In this document: positions 31,978 through 42,900 of the stretch, one piece after another | How the letters are laid out: every line of letters starts with the position of its first letter | How positions within the stretch are numbered: position 1 is the stretch's first letter | DNA from: JBCCCJ01 sp039029315 | GTDB taxonomy: Bacteria; Bacteroidota; Bacteroidia; J057 | Direction of reading: 5' to 3' | Assembly: GCA_039029315.1 (NCBI GenBank) | Contig: JBCCGK010000090.1 | Span: forward strand, 1-48,503 | DNA: 48,503 nt | The notes under the pieces: generated by a model | What the model was told of the DNA's origin: nothing | Databases searched by the model: none | The model's input: only the letters and a program-made list of their open reading frames with translations | Program-made: the position numbers and the translations under genes

Positions 31978-32748
31978 ATGAAAAAGTCCCTCCTCCTTTT
32001 CTTGGTTGCGATGTCTTATTTCAATTGTCAGGGGCAAGACTGGGAAATATTTCGAAGTCCTCACAATGGGAAATTTGGCATACAATGGCAGAGAAAGACC
32101 TATATCAAGCCCTTGTTTGACAAATTAATTGTAAGCAAAGGAGGCTATGCCTGGGTCAACCGGGATGGCTTTTGGGGAGTGATCAATGTAAAAAGGAGAA
32201 AATGGATCATTTCCTCTCAGTTCCCGGAAGCCAACAGCAATCTTACGAATCCAGCTTTTGCCATTGTTTATGATGGCAAGAAGAAAAAATATGGCCTACT
32301 GAGTTATTCTGGCCAATGGATTCAAGCCTGTCAATTCCATAGCCTTTCCTGGTGGGAAGATAAGATTAATCCCAGGAGAAAGCGGCAAACAAGAAGTAGG
32401 GAAGATCAGGATACGTTGTTTGTCCAAAGAGAGGGGGGTGGGACCTATGAACTGATGGATGTTCGTGGGCAAACAATCACAGATTTACCCTTCCAACATA
32501 TCGGGTGGTTCAATGAAGGGCTTGCAGCTGTGGCTAGCGGGAATAACCTTTGGTCTTCTCGTTGGGGAGTTATGAATGCCAGGGGAGAAATGATTGTACC
32601 TTGTCAGTTTGATCTGGTTGGTACTTCAGCAACATCTTGTGGAAGTCTGAGGCATCGGGCATTTTATAAAGGCTTGATCAGGGTTGCACTTCAAGGGCAG
32701 ACGGCTGTCTATGACCGAAATGGGCGCTTGGTTGAGGAATGGGACTAA
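31978..32748 (+). CDS. Small secreted WG-repeat protein
   Basis: The 256-residue protein has a signal peptide (MKKSLLLFLVAMSYF, cleavage around CQGQ). Several WG-type units follow (KFGIQWQRK, FWGVINVKRRKWIISSQF, KYGLLSYSGQW, RWGVMNARGEMIVPCQF). It is about a quarter of the size of the three large WG proteins in this window and has fewer recognisable units. A cysteine at the signal end (FNC) could instead be lipidated. It stands alone between divergent and BlaI-regulated units. Confidence 0.8.
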   Translation: MKKSLLLFLVAMSYFNCQGQDWEIFRSPHNGKFGIQWQRKTYIKPLFDKLIVSKGGYAWVNRDGFWGVINVKRRKWIISSQFPEANSNLTNPAFAIVYDGKKKKYGLLSYSGQWIQACQFHSLSWWEDKINPRRKRQTRSREDQDTLFVQREGGGTYELMDVRGQTITDLPFQHIGWFNEGLAAVASGNNLWSSRWGVMNARGEMIVPCQFDLVGTSATSCGSLRHRAFYKGLIRVALQGQTAVYDRNGRLVEEWD

Positions 32749-32850
32749 GCCTATTCATCACGCATACCTCCAAGGAATCGCCTATTCACCAGTCTCCAAA
32801 TCCCCCAATAAAGCCTGGAAATGATCATTTTGATTTTTCCTGAAAGGAAA

Positions 32851-32866
32851 TACGACATTTGTCGTA
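32851..32866. promoter_or_regulatory. BlaI-type operator 1
   Basis: TACGACA-TT-TGTCGTA is a perfect 7-bp inverted repeat with a 2-bp spacer. It has the shape of BlaI/MecI/CopY operators, which centre on a TACA..TGTA-type dyad. It lies just upstream of the -33 box of the blaI promoter. It is spaced exactly 30 bp from operator 2, about three helical turns. Confidence 0.8.
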
Positions 32867-32872
32867 AATAAA

Positions 32873-32904
32873 TTTGGATCTACGACATGTGTCGTTTATA
32901 TTTG
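32873..32904 (+). promoter_or_regulatory. Promoter of the blaI-blaR1 operon
   Basis: TTTG (32873-32876) and TATATTTG (32897-32904) match the Bacteroidota -33 and -7 boxes with a 20-nt spacer. The spacer is filled by operator 2. The -7 box lies 35 nt before the ATG at 32940. Confidence 0.8.
32881..32896. promoter_or_regulatory. BlaI-type operator 2, within the promoter spacer
   Basis: TACGACA-TG-TGTCGTT matches operator 1 with one changed base in the right arm. It fills the space between the -33 and -7 boxes exactly, so a bound repressor would block polymerase directly. Confidence 0.82.
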
Positions 32905-32939
32905 ACCCACAGCACGTTTTACGTTTATCATTTTCACTC

Positions 32940-33320
32940 ATGGCAGACAACACACCATCCGATGCGCAAGTAGAAATCCTACAGGTTTTGTGGGAGCATG
33001 AGCCAGCGACAGTACGTGTGATCCACGAACAGTTGAGCCAGATTCGACAGGTGGGATACACAACTGTGCTGAAACAAATTCAGCGGATGGCAGACAAGGG
33101 ATTGGTTGCAGCGACCAAAGCAGGGAAAAGCTATGAGTACACCGCTTTGGTGCGGGAACAGCAAATCCAGAAGAATTTATTTAGCCGTCTCAAAGACAAC
33201 GTATTTCGCGGCTCAGCCATGAAGCTAGCCCTCCATGCCCTGGATGAAAGTCAACCATCCGAAGATGAACTCGAGCAACTGAGAGAATGGTTGGACAGCC
33301 AGCGGCCCAAAGATGAATAA
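32940..33320 (+). CDS. BlaI/MecI family transcriptional repressor
   Basis: The 126-residue winged-helix protein has the family pattern SDAQVEILQVLWEHEPATV, YTTVLKQIQRMADKGLV and a C-terminal dimerisation part (FRGSAMKLALHAL). The family represses its own operon until cleaved by the membrane protease BlaR1, encoded next. The ATG at 32940 is chosen over an upstream GTG/TTG-type start because the upstream part overlaps the promoter and operators. Two operators and a clear promoter precede it. Confidence 0.92.
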   Translation: MADNTPSDAQVEILQVLWEHEPATVRVIHEQLSQIRQVGYTTVLKQIQRMADKGLVAATKAGKSYEYTALVREQQIQKNLFSRLKDNVFRGSAMKLALHALDESQPSEDELEQLREWLDSQRPKDE

Positions 33321-33345
33321 TTAGTCAGATTGATATAATAGAACC

Positions 33346-36300
33346 ATGAATTTAGGTCTCTCTTTTGCCCTGGCTTCGGCTTTGGGCTGGACATTGGTAC
33401 ATTCTCTTTGGCAATGGGCAGTCCTTGGATTCTTTTGGATGCTGTTCCGCACATTTCTCAGCCAAAGAATTCCCAATAATCGATACTGGACAGGTATAGG
33501 TTTGATGGCCTTGGGCCTTCTGGGGACCATTCTGACCTTCAGTTATTTGTACCAGCCGATGGGAAGTCTGGACCAGGCCCCGATCTCTATCCATGATGAG
33601 ATCAGCCAAATCCCGGATGCTTTTTCTGAAGCATTCACCTCCCCTGTCACTGAGATTCACTGGAAAGATCATCTGGAAAGATTCTTTCCGATGATGCTGA
33701 TTGTCTGGCTGATTGGCATCCTTCTGATGAGTATCCGTATGGGAATGGGATACCTGTATTTGAGAACCTTACGTAGCAAGAATATTTCATCCCTCCCAGC
33801 CGAATGGGAGAGAAGGGCCCAAAAACTAGCCAAAAAACTCCAGATTACCCGCAGAATATCTGTGCTCTGTTCATCCCTGGTGGGAGAACCGCTTACGCTG
33901 GGACATGTCAAACCTGTCATTCTCTTACCGGTAGGAATGCTCACTGGCTTGACCCCATCTCAGGTAGAGGCGATTCTGACACATGAGCTGGCACATATCA
34001 AGCGGGCAGATTTTCTGGTCAACGTGATCCAATCTATAATTGAGATCTTGTTCTTTTATCATCCTGTCGTATGGTGGATCTCCAAAGAGATTCGACAGGA
34101 GCGTGAAGCGTGCTGTGATGACCTCGCAGTTCACATCTGTGGGGACGCTTACGTCTATGCATCTGCTCTTACTGAAGCTCAGATGCTCCGTTCCACCTTT
34201 CAACCACTATTAACAATGAATGCCACTGGATCAAACCATCAGTTTACCTATCGTATACAACGATTATTTGCAAACTTTCCTCAACAATCAGGCCTTCGGA
34301 CAGGCACATTTGCAGCTATGCTTGCATTCTTATTGGTCTCAGGCTTAAGTATCCGACTCTTCAGCCAGCCTGAACCACTGATGTTACAAAAAGAGTACAC
34401 CATCACTTCCAGCACTACCGAAGCCCAAATGATCCGTATTAAGGGAGCTTTGCAACAACAGGGAGTAGATCTTTCTGTAATAGACGAAACCTATCATGAT
34501 GATGGCACGATCAAAGATTTGATTCTGTATCATCAGGGAGAGGACCAAAAGATTTCCAAATGTATCATGATGGATGTGCAGAAGGCAACCCTATGGCATG
34601 AACCTTCTGCTTATGGAGGCTTAAAGGCCAATATTCGGGCTATGGGCGAAATCAGTTGTGAATTTCTGAAAGAAGTCTCTTTCGAGGTCTGGCCCAATAC
34701 TCCGGTTGCTCAGTTCGATCAATTTGTTGAAGAATTACCTAATTTTATTCAAGGAAGCTGGATGTCATTGGATAGAAATGCCAAGGGTGAGTGGACCTCT
34801 GTTGGCTTCAAAACAGCGGCCAGTTCGGGTAGTGCTTCTGTCCCAACCAAAGTGTTTATTACCTATTCAGAAGAGGAGAAAAAGATTTTCTCTTCTGGTT
34901 TCAAGGACCTTTCCTTAGCAGATGATTTTCTGGAAAATGCCTGGACTGATGACGAGCAGGTACAGCAGGCGAGCATGAACTTTCTGGCTACAACGACCGA
35001 AGAGGAGATTGATGCCTTTTTTGATCCTCTTCCAACTTCCTTTGTCCTGGCCTGGGAATCCTTCTTTACAGATAATGGACATCTGAGCAGGATCGATCTT
35101 TATGATGCGGATGGAGTCAAGACTGTTATCAATGCACCCGCTCAACTGATTATGAGTTTTTCTGAAGATGAACTGTCGAGTATGGATATCATGCGGATCA
35201 ATCAGGGAAGATCAATCACAGAACAACACACAGTCGACAAAATCGAAAGCCTAGATTGGCAGAATAATTTTGAGCAGGCACAACAGTTTTATTTAGAAGC
35301 CCTCGCCAGTGTCAGAGAAAAAATAAATCATTCTGCTTCCTCTTCTGATTTATCTTATGAACTCGGACAATTGGATCATGTTCAATTTCAATTAGACCAA
35401 ATCCCAGTTGAACATCAAACGGAAGAAGAAGTTCAGGGATTCATGAAGGCGCTGAAGGTGTATCGCGATTTGGTGAATATCAGGAATATATATTTAGATG
35501 AGCAGGAGGAGGCAGGGAATGAAAAATATGTTGGTAATATTCGTGCATTGTCAGATAGTCTCCAATTAGTTGCTATTCTTCAGAAAATCAGAACGAGCAC
35601 TGAAGAAATAAGGCAAAAGTTGACAGATGAAGATCGGGAAAAGGCAAAAGTCCTCATCGAATCCTACACAGCTAAGATGGCGAATCATCAATTCCAGAAT
35701 ACTGATGAGATGGAGGAGGGCCTCAATGAAATCATGCAGGCAATGAGCGCTTCTTCCACTCACTCCTCTCAGGCAGATACGCAAAAACATAAAGAGTCCA
35801 GGCCAGTAGACGCCAGCATATCACACCTCGGAGATGGAAATGAGCCCATGGTAATAGAATTCCCTATACCCGCAGGCAAAAAACTTCGCGAACATCCTCA
35901 CTTCTCTTTTGAGCCTATTGAAAGTACTCATCAACCAATATGCTTTGCGAATGGGAAGAAATATCGCACCTTTGAAGAAATGACGAAGGAAATCGATCCA
36001 AGAACAATCACTAAGATTCACATCTGGGATAAAAAATCACCTGCAACCAAAGAAAAATTTGGCAATAAGGGCAAGTATGGAGTGATGGAATTCTTCACGT
36101 ATGAGCCGGAAAAAGTGGAGGAGGAAAAAAGAACATTTTCCTTCACGAATAATCAGGTAAAATTGACAGGAAAGGGAAAAGACAAGCTTCAGGAGGACTT
36201 TCTGGTTCTGATAAACAAGATTCCTAGCAGTTGGGAAGAGATGAAAGCACTTGATCCCAATACGATTGAGAGTATTCTGATCGAAAAAGATTCGGCTGCC

Positions 36301-36669
36301 CAAAAGACGATAGAAGCGATGAATCTAGCTCCCGCTCCCGGCATTGTTCATGTCCAAACTCAGGGAGATATCCAGCCATCCAGTGCCTTATCTTCACCTA
36401 TTACAGCCACCATTCTGAATAATGGCAACAATCCATCAGGAGAGGTTACATTTAGCTTATTCCTTGCCAAGGATACGGAGGTTACGATCGATGTTTTGAC
36501 CGTAGATGGTCGGTTTGTCGAGAATATCCTGGATCAGCAGCAATTAGCAGAAGGGAAGCACAGGCTGTCCTGGCAACCTAAAGGTGTGGCCAATGGAACC
36601 TATATTTTCCGTTACCATACCTCCATTGGCAATTGGAGTTCTCGCGTGATCTACCAAGGAGGGAATTAA
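33346..36669 (+). CDS. BlaR1-type M56 metalloprotease with long extension and C-terminal sorting-like domain
   Basis: The 1107-residue protein has an N-terminal M56 domain with membrane segments (~5-32, 48-68, 115-135, 312-332). The zinc protease motif is HELAH (213-217), with the downstream E253 (EREACCDD). A long extracytoplasmic part follows, including acidic and helical stretches (~600-800) and two short plug-like units (IDPRTITKIHIWDK; LDPNTIESILIEKD). The last ~85 residues (SGEVTFSLFLAKDTEVTIDV ... GTYIFRYHT) look like a FlgD/T9SS type A domain. It should cleave BlaI on an envelope signal. The gene starts 25 bp after blaI. Confidence 0.88.
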   Translation: MNLGLSFALASALGWTLVHSLWQWAVLGFFWMLFRTFLSQRIPNNRYWTGIGLMALGLLGTILTFSYLYQPMGSLDQAPISIHDEISQIPDAFSEAFTSPVTEIHWKDHLERFFPMMLIVWLIGILLMSIRMGMGYLYLRTLRSKNISSLPAEWERRAQKLAKKLQITRRISVLCSSLVGEPLTLGHVKPVILLPVGMLTGLTPSQVEAILTHELAHIKRADFLVNVIQSIIEILFFYHPVVWWISKEIRQEREACCDDLAVHICGDAYVYASALTEAQMLRSTFQPLLTMNATGSNHQFTYRIQRLFANFPQQSGLRTGTFAAMLAFLLVSGLSIRLFSQPEPLMLQKEYTITSSTTEAQMIRIKGALQQQGVDLSVIDETYHDDGTIKDLILYHQGEDQKISKCIMMDVQKATLWHEPSAYGGLKANIRAMGEISCEFLKEVSFEVWPNTPVAQFDQFVEELPNFIQGSWMSLDRNAKGEWTSVGFKTAASSGSASVPTKVFITYSEEEKKIFSSGFKDLSLADDFLENAWTDDEQVQQASMNFLATTTEEEIDAFFDPLPTSFVLAWESFFTDNGHLSRIDLYDADGVKTVINAPAQLIMSFSEDELSSMDIMRINQGRSITEQHTVDKIESLDWQNNFEQAQQFYLEALASVREKINHSASSSDLSYELGQLDHVQFQLDQIPVEHQTEEEVQGFMKALKVYRDLVNIRNIYLDEQEEAGNEKYVGNIRALSDSLQLVAILQKIRTSTEEIRQKLTDEDREKAKVLIESYTAKMANHQFQNTDEMEEGLNEIMQAMSASSTHSSQADTQKHKESRPVDASISHLGDGNEPMVIEFPIPAGKKLREHPHFSFEPIESTHQPICFANGKKYRTFEEMTKEIDPRTITKIHIWDKKSPATKEKFGNKGKYGVMEFFTYEPEKVEEEKRTFSFTNNQVKLTGKGKDKLQEDFLVLINKIPSSWEEMKALDPNTIESILIEKDSAAQKTIEAMNLAPAPGIVHVQTQGDIQPSSALSSPITATILNNGNNPSGEVTFSLFLAKDTEVTIDVLTVDGRFVENILDQQQLAEGKHRLSWQPKGVANGTYIFRYHTSIGNWSSRVIYQGGN

Positions 36670-36696
36670 GGCAACGTTTATCAATTGAGACATTGA

Positions 36697-36747
36697 AGAG
36701 CCACAGAAGCATTGAGATCTTTGCATAGATCCTGTTTGTGTGGCTCT
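36697..36747. terminator. Possible stem-loop between convergent genes
   Basis: AGAGCCACA (36697-36705) pairs with TGTGGCTCT (36739-36747) across a 33-nt loop. It is followed by the pyrimidine-rich TCTGTTCTTCTCTTATT. It lies between the blaR1 stop (36669) and the convergent WG gene stop (36759). The loop is long and the T-tract is mixed, so this is only a tentative terminator. Confidence 0.3.
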
Positions 36748-36758
36748 CTGTTCTTCTC

Positions 36759-39700
36759 TTATTCCGTTTCTCTCTCCGCAATCGGAAATACCCATTCCCC
36801 TCTGTGATTGACATATCCAATCTCCCCATCCTTGATGACCTTATAGAGTCCATTGATATAGCGCACCATTTCAAATTGAGGCTCAAACAGCATCTTTCCA
36901 TCATATGTCATCAAGCCCAACAGCTGATCACATTCTGCAACAGAGACCGACTCATGTGCCTCATGTAGTCGATCATATCCGAACTTTTTTGTAACCTTCT
37001 CAAACAGGGAGATCTTTTGCGGAACAATGAAGGGTTTGGCGGGGAGGCGCTTCCTGATATCAAGATCTTCCCAATAGCTATTCCTGTATTTCTTGACCCG
37101 AAATCGGCCATAATTCACAATCACAATTGCAGCATATGTAGGATCTACCACAAAATTTCCTTTCTGATCGACCACTCCGTACTTGTTCTTTGTGCGAACC
37201 AGTCCCATTTGGAAGGCGAATGTGTCTACAGATCGATAGTAGGGTTCCAAAATCAACTCAAAGTTTTCATTGATATATCCCCACCCATCTTTGGTAAATA
37301 CTTTGGCTACCCCATCTTTAAAATCTTCACTGATCAATCGATAGTGAGGAGCCAGTTGTTCAGTTCCATCAGCTGTAAAATATCCGAAGACCCCTTTCCG
37401 CTTGACACGATAAAAACCATTGTCTCTCCGCCAAATTCGGCTATATGATGGCGAAATTACCCACTCGCCCTTGGTATTAATCACGCCTGTCCAGCCAGAA
37501 GCTCTTGCAATGGCTCTGCCATCAGCAAAATCTGACGCTTTGTTGAAGCGAGGACGGATATGCCATTTGCCAGAAGTGGTGAGGTATCCGTATTTCCCAC
37601 GATACTTGACCATAGCGATTCCATCGACAAAATCTCCGGCTAACTGGTAGACAGATTCTATCATATAATCTCCCTGTGCATTGATAAATCCCCAACGCAT
37701 CCGATTGCGAACGCGCGCCAATCCGTGGTGAAAGTCTCCGGCTCGATCAAACTGTGGCTCAATCTGCATCTGACCAAGTCGATTGAGATAGCCCCACTTG
37801 TTCCCGACCTTAACGGCGACCAATCCCTGATGAAAATCATGACTGGCCTCATAGCGTTTGGAGAACAACAGATTGCCATCTTCATTTAAGTAGAAAATCT
37901 TTTTGGTGTTGACCTTCGTAGCAATCAAGCGTACCAGAGGGCCGTTGCTGCTGTCTATTCCCCTTCTTCGCAAGGCCTCATCAGCTGCGGGGTCCAGGAT
38001 TTCATCGAATCTCGGTGGAATAAACTCCTTGAAGGCAGTATCCAATGCCCCCCATTTATGATTGAATTCAAAGATTCCCATACCATTGGTGAATGGTTTC
38101 AGGGATTGAAATTTGGCCTCCGTCCCCCATCTCCCCTGATCGGTCACATAGCCCCATTTGCCACTCAATCCCTTCGGACGTTTGGGTTTAGGCGATTCAT
38201 GATTTTTGGGTAAGGGAGCAAAAATCAGAGAGACACATGCAGGTGCAATGCCTTCAGAAAATGGGCCGATATAAGCTGTTCGGTTCAATCGATAAATCGC
38301 CCCTCTCTGGTCAACCAAACAAAAGGCTCCTGTACTGTATTGTGCCCGGGCAAGCTGATTGCTTGCAAAATCCTGCATATAAATGATGTTGATGTTTGCA
38401 TCCGGGAGAATCAAGCTTCGTCCTGTTTCATGATTGATCAGGGCGCATTGGCGTTCTTCAGGCTTACCGATTTCAATCAGCGCAAGACTAAGCCCCAGAG
38501 ATGGGAAGACTTCTATATCGGTGTATTTGGGCATGACCCTGATTCGATTGCTGGCGGTGTCTCGCCATCCCCATAGATTGCGTTGCTTGAACCACCCATA
38601 CCTTTGGGGAAGCAGATTGTCATTGTCCTCATCAGTATCCGCTTCTATAAAGGTAGTTGCCTGCTCAGCAGATGTTCGAATAACCAACCTTTTCTTGTTG
38701 GAGAGCAGGCCTTCTGGCGTGAGAGGAATCTGTCTGTTGTTGGAAACCATGGTCTCTTTGACGATGGCATTTCCATTTAGCAGGAAGACATCCTCATAGA
38801 TGGTATCGACCACCAATTCACCATACTGGTTCAGCACTCCCATGCCTCCAGTAGTGTGTACAACTGCTACATTCCCTTCAAATCGCCCACGTCTTGTCAG
38901 GAGAAATGGGAAAAGACTTTCCAGGCTATCATTTCTGTACTGATTGAGGCCCCAATTGGACTCCAACTGGATCCATATTCGGCTTCGACGATCAATGTTG
39001 ATTTCTCGATAAATAAAATCAAACAGCTTTCTCCCTCTGCCACTATATAAACCAACAAAGCCTTTTTGCCCTACATAAATGAACCCTCTTACCACCTTCA
39101 CTGTGTCAAAGAAAGGGCGACTGATGACATTTCCCATAGAATCAAGCAAGCCAATGAACTGCTCCTCCTCCTCCTCTGAAACAGACAGGGTATCTGCCCC
39201 AAGCCCGTCAAGACTATCCTTCCACATACTTGATGCGAAATAAGCGAATGTATGTGGGGTTAGAAAGGCAATGGAATCCGGAAAGTCTGTGACTCTTTTC
39301 TGACCTTGTTCATCCCATGCTGAATAGAGGTCGCCCTGCCAGCCAACGATATATCGATTCTGCTGAACTGTAAATCCATGAAAGGCTGTCTCAATCTGAA
39401 AGCGGCCAGAAGGGTCCCAGATGCCCCACAATCCATCGTGTTTGATCGCGAAGATTCCCGGAAATACGCTTTTTATCTCTTCATATTTGGGTGAAAGGAT
39501 GGTTCTTCCCAGGGTATCCAATATGCCGATCTTTCCATTCTTCTGGACTTCGATATAGCCAGGAAGTGATTGGTCGCTATGAATTTTGACTCGTTCATAG
39601 ATCGGGGGTACAATTTCTTTTCGGTCAATGTGATAGACCCCCATTTTTTGGTGCTTCAGAAAGACAAAGTACCCATTGCTTTGATGAGACAATTCATCAC

Positions 39701-39866
39701 CATACACAAAATCATACTGGAGAGGAACCACAACCTGGCCCGAAGAATCGATGAATCCCCATTGATTTCCCTGTCTGATTTCATAGATCTGTGCGCAACA
39801 AATAGAAGCAGAACACAGCATTATGACCCAGATACTGGAGATGTGAAGCATTCTTCTCATGTTCAT
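36759..39866 (-). CDS. Large secreted WG-repeat protein (paralogue 2)
   Basis: The 1035-residue protein has a signal peptide ending ICCAQ and then WG repeats throughout (for example QWGFIDSSGQVVVPLQYD, KWGYLNRLGQMQIEPQFD, RWGFINAQGDYMIESVYQ). The central landmark YGWFKQRNLWGW ... IYMQDFAS and the C-terminal unit GLYKVIKDGEIGYVNHRGEW match paralogue 1. ATG at 39866 or 39860 best fits the signal peptide; an ATG at 39887 adds seven residues. It lies 54 bp after paralogue 3 on the same strand and is probably co-transcribed with it. Confidence 0.85.
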   Translation of the reverse strand: MNMRRMLHISSIWVIMLCSASICCAQIYEIRQGNQWGFIDSSGQVVVPLQYDFVYGDELSHQSNGYFVFLKHQKMGVYHIDRKEIVPPIYERVKIHSDQSLPGYIEVQKNGKIGILDTLGRTILSPKYEEIKSVFPGIFAIKHDGLWGIWDPSGRFQIETAFHGFTVQQNRYIVGWQGDLYSAWDEQGQKRVTDFPDSIAFLTPHTFAYFASSMWKDSLDGLGADTLSVSEEEEEQFIGLLDSMGNVISRPFFDTVKVVRGFIYVGQKGFVGLYSGRGRKLFDFIYREINIDRRSRIWIQLESNWGLNQYRNDSLESLFPFLLTRRGRFEGNVAVVHTTGGMGVLNQYGELVVDTIYEDVFLLNGNAIVKETMVSNNRQIPLTPEGLLSNKKRLVIRTSAEQATTFIEADTDEDNDNLLPQRYGWFKQRNLWGWRDTASNRIRVMPKYTDIEVFPSLGLSLALIEIGKPEERQCALINHETGRSLILPDANINIIYMQDFASNQLARAQYSTGAFCLVDQRGAIYRLNRTAYIGPFSEGIAPACVSLIFAPLPKNHESPKPKRPKGLSGKWGYVTDQGRWGTEAKFQSLKPFTNGMGIFEFNHKWGALDTAFKEFIPPRFDEILDPAADEALRRRGIDSSNGPLVRLIATKVNTKKIFYLNEDGNLLFSKRYEASHDFHQGLVAVKVGNKWGYLNRLGQMQIEPQFDRAGDFHHGLARVRNRMRWGFINAQGDYMIESVYQLAGDFVDGIAMVKYRGKYGYLTTSGKWHIRPRFNKASDFADGRAIARASGWTGVINTKGEWVISPSYSRIWRRDNGFYRVKRKGVFGYFTADGTEQLAPHYRLISEDFKDGVAKVFTKDGWGYINENFELILEPYYRSVDTFAFQMGLVRTKNKYGVVDQKGNFVVDPTYAAIVIVNYGRFRVKKYRNSYWEDLDIRKRLPAKPFIVPQKISLFEKVTKKFGYDRLHEAHESVSVAECDQLLGLMTYDGKMLFEPQFEMVRYINGLYKVIKDGEIGYVNHRGEWVFPIAERETE

Positions 39867-39920
39867 TTTTTCAAATTGGATAAACATATGAATCCAGACA
39901 GATCATCAAGTCATGATCGG

Positions 39921-42900
39921 CTACTCTCTTAGGGACCGAATCCATTTCCCTTGATTGTTCAAATACCCTACCTGCCCGTTCAAATGGACCTGATAAAGTC
40001 CTTTGCGATATGTGATTGCTTCAAATTGTGGTGGAAACACTTCTTTTCCCTTGCGATCTATCAATCCTACAAGGCCTCTCGATTCTCCGACGATCACGTC
40101 TTTGCCTACCGCCAATATCCTGTCATAGCCGGGATTGGTGATCGGTCTGCTGTCTACGTCGATGACATATTCTTTTCCTTTTCTGCCCAGGATCGCCAAT
40201 TCGGTTCCCCTGACACTTCTGGCAGAATCATAATCCTGCTGATGTGAAGGGACTCCATAGGTATCCATATAGATCCATTTGGCCCGATTGGATTCAGGGT
40301 CCCGAACTCTGCAACTCAACCATCCTCCGGGAAGATGTTTGATCCGTTCGTATATCAAGGGCAGTAGGGTATCCCCCGCAGCATTGATTACGCCCCATTT
40401 TCTGGGTCTTCCTCCTTGCACTCTTGCGACACCATTCTGAAAGGATTCCGCACGAGCATACACATGAGGAATCACCTGCTTTCCATCCTCATTGATGAAT
40501 CCCCATTTGCCTGAATCCAAAACAGCTGCTCTATTTTCAGAAAAATCTCTCAGAAATTTGTACGTGGGATCCATCAGAATATTCCCTTCTTCATCCATCA
40601 CTCCATATCGATTGTCTTGCTTGAAGACAATTTTATCTTCCTGCAAGGATTGGATTTTTTGAAAATGCAGATCCATGACCCACTCTCGTTCATAGGAAAA
40701 GAACCCATGTTTTCCATCTAACGCAACATCATAGCCTCCGGCGATTGGTATTATTTTGTCGTATTTGGGTTTTAGCACCCATTTCCCTTCTTGGTCAATC
40801 AGACCAAATTTGCTTGTCTTGACAATTGCCATCCCATGATCAAAGGGGAATACCCTGCTGAACTTCGAACGGATCTGTAAGCGACCACTAGTATTGATGT
40901 AGCCCCAACGCGATCCTTTCTTGACTGCTGCATAACCTTCCTGAAAAGGCTGCAAGTTGTCGAAATAATAGATCTTTCGTTTGCCATTAGATTTCTGTTT
41001 TCCCAACCATTCTCCTTCAGTGTTGATGAATCCCCACCCACCTTTGTCTTTCACTGATGCAAAGCCTTCCGTGAAGTCTCCCGCCGCTCGAAATTGAGGT
41101 GGGATCACCAAATCGCCTTTTTCATTCAAATATCCCCAAAATCGATTGATCTGGGTACGAATCAGCCCTTCATTGAAGTTACCAACCCTTCGCACCACTG
41201 TTTTCCGATTATCCTGACTGAGTGAATCAGCCATTTTTTCAAACAAAAATGTTCCTTCTCGATCCAAAAAGCTATACTTGGTCCCACTCATCCCACTGAT
41301 CAGGAAGGCCGCTTCTGGTGCTGGATCATCGATAAAGGCATAGGTTGGCTCCAGCAGATTCCCGTCCTCCAGATGATACAATCCCCATTTCATCTTTTGC
41401 ATTTTCCCAGAACGATATCGGAAAACCTGATTGACAATCGGGCTGATATAGGTAAAATGATTGTTGGTATAGCTTCCATCTGATTTGATTACTTCCCAGA
41501 TCTCAGGCATCTTGATCAGCTGTTGTTCCAGAGCTGGGTGGTCGGGATCGATTGGCTTGGTGTTTTTTCTTTTGAATCGGACTCGAAACGCACTATCTCT
41601 GGGGGCTCCGATATAAGAATACAATGGGCGGGAGATCCTGGCCATTTCCCGACTCATCGAGAAGGTAGGATCTAGCAACTGAAAGGTTCCTCCTCCACTA
41701 TATCCACGAAGAATCGAACTCTGAGCCAGATCCTCTATATAGATCTTTTTGTAGACAGGCGAAACCTCAAGCCTGGAAGAATTGTGATTTACGATTCCAA
41801 ATCTTGCTTGTTGGGGAGAGTAGGTTTTTATCCCAACCGTGCTGAGATTATATTGGGGATGAACCGCTACGCTATCAAATTTGGGGTTAATCCTTAATTT
41901 TCCGCTAATGGTGTCTCGCAGTCCCCATCGATTCTTGCTGGTAAACCACCCAAATGCTTTCCGGAGATTTTCTTCTTTTTGCATCGAGCGGGTTCGCATG
42001 AATTTGTATGCCCCACTGCTTTGGGCAACAATCAGCTTTCGCTGGCGAATCGGAGTCCCTTGATCATCGAATCTGGCTTGTGCCCAGGTACTATCTTCAA
42101 TGCGAAAATATCTTGCTAATCCAGGATATATCCTGACCACACGAAATTGTGGATCGACGACATATTGTCCCGCTTCATTGATCACCCCAAATGATCGGCC
42201 TACTCGTACTCGACTCACCGGTCCTTCAAATGAGCCAGCCTGTGAGAAGCTTGAATCCACCACAAGTTGGCCTTGCTCATTTGTGAATCCCCACCATTTT
42301 CCTGTTCTGATCCAAAAATGCCCAGAGGTGTCTATGCGAATCTCGTCATATTTGGCATTCAAACGGATTTCTCCCTGTGGTGTTAGCAACCCATATTTTC
42401 CTCCTGTCTGGACTCTGAACAGAGTGCCTAATGGATCTATGCGGGAATATTGGGCCTCTGTAAGAGGTTCCTGGCTATTTCCCAGAATCCCCAATTGCCT
42501 GCGTTGACGGTAGATAAACACCCCAGATACATAGTCATGAATCAGATAGGGGATATTCTGGATGGTTGACTGTCCCCCGGCATCCCAGATATGGGAGTTC
42601 TTGTTTTGGTCGTAGGCACAGAAGAAGACTTTTCCATCTTCCTCAAATGAAATCAATCTAACATAAGATTCCGGAATCCGAACTTCTCCACTCAAGCTTT
42701 CCACACCCCAGCGTTTTCCCTTTCGAACTGCATAAACCCCTTCCCTCAGGGTTTTGATTTCATCATATTCAGGAAGAATTTTCTTGTTTTGTTGAGGATT
42801 GAGAATCCCATATTTGCCCTCTATGACGATTGACAAGTCCCCTGAGCTGTTTTGGTGGATGAAGAGTTGATCATAGCTTGGCGGGACGATCTCTCCATGT

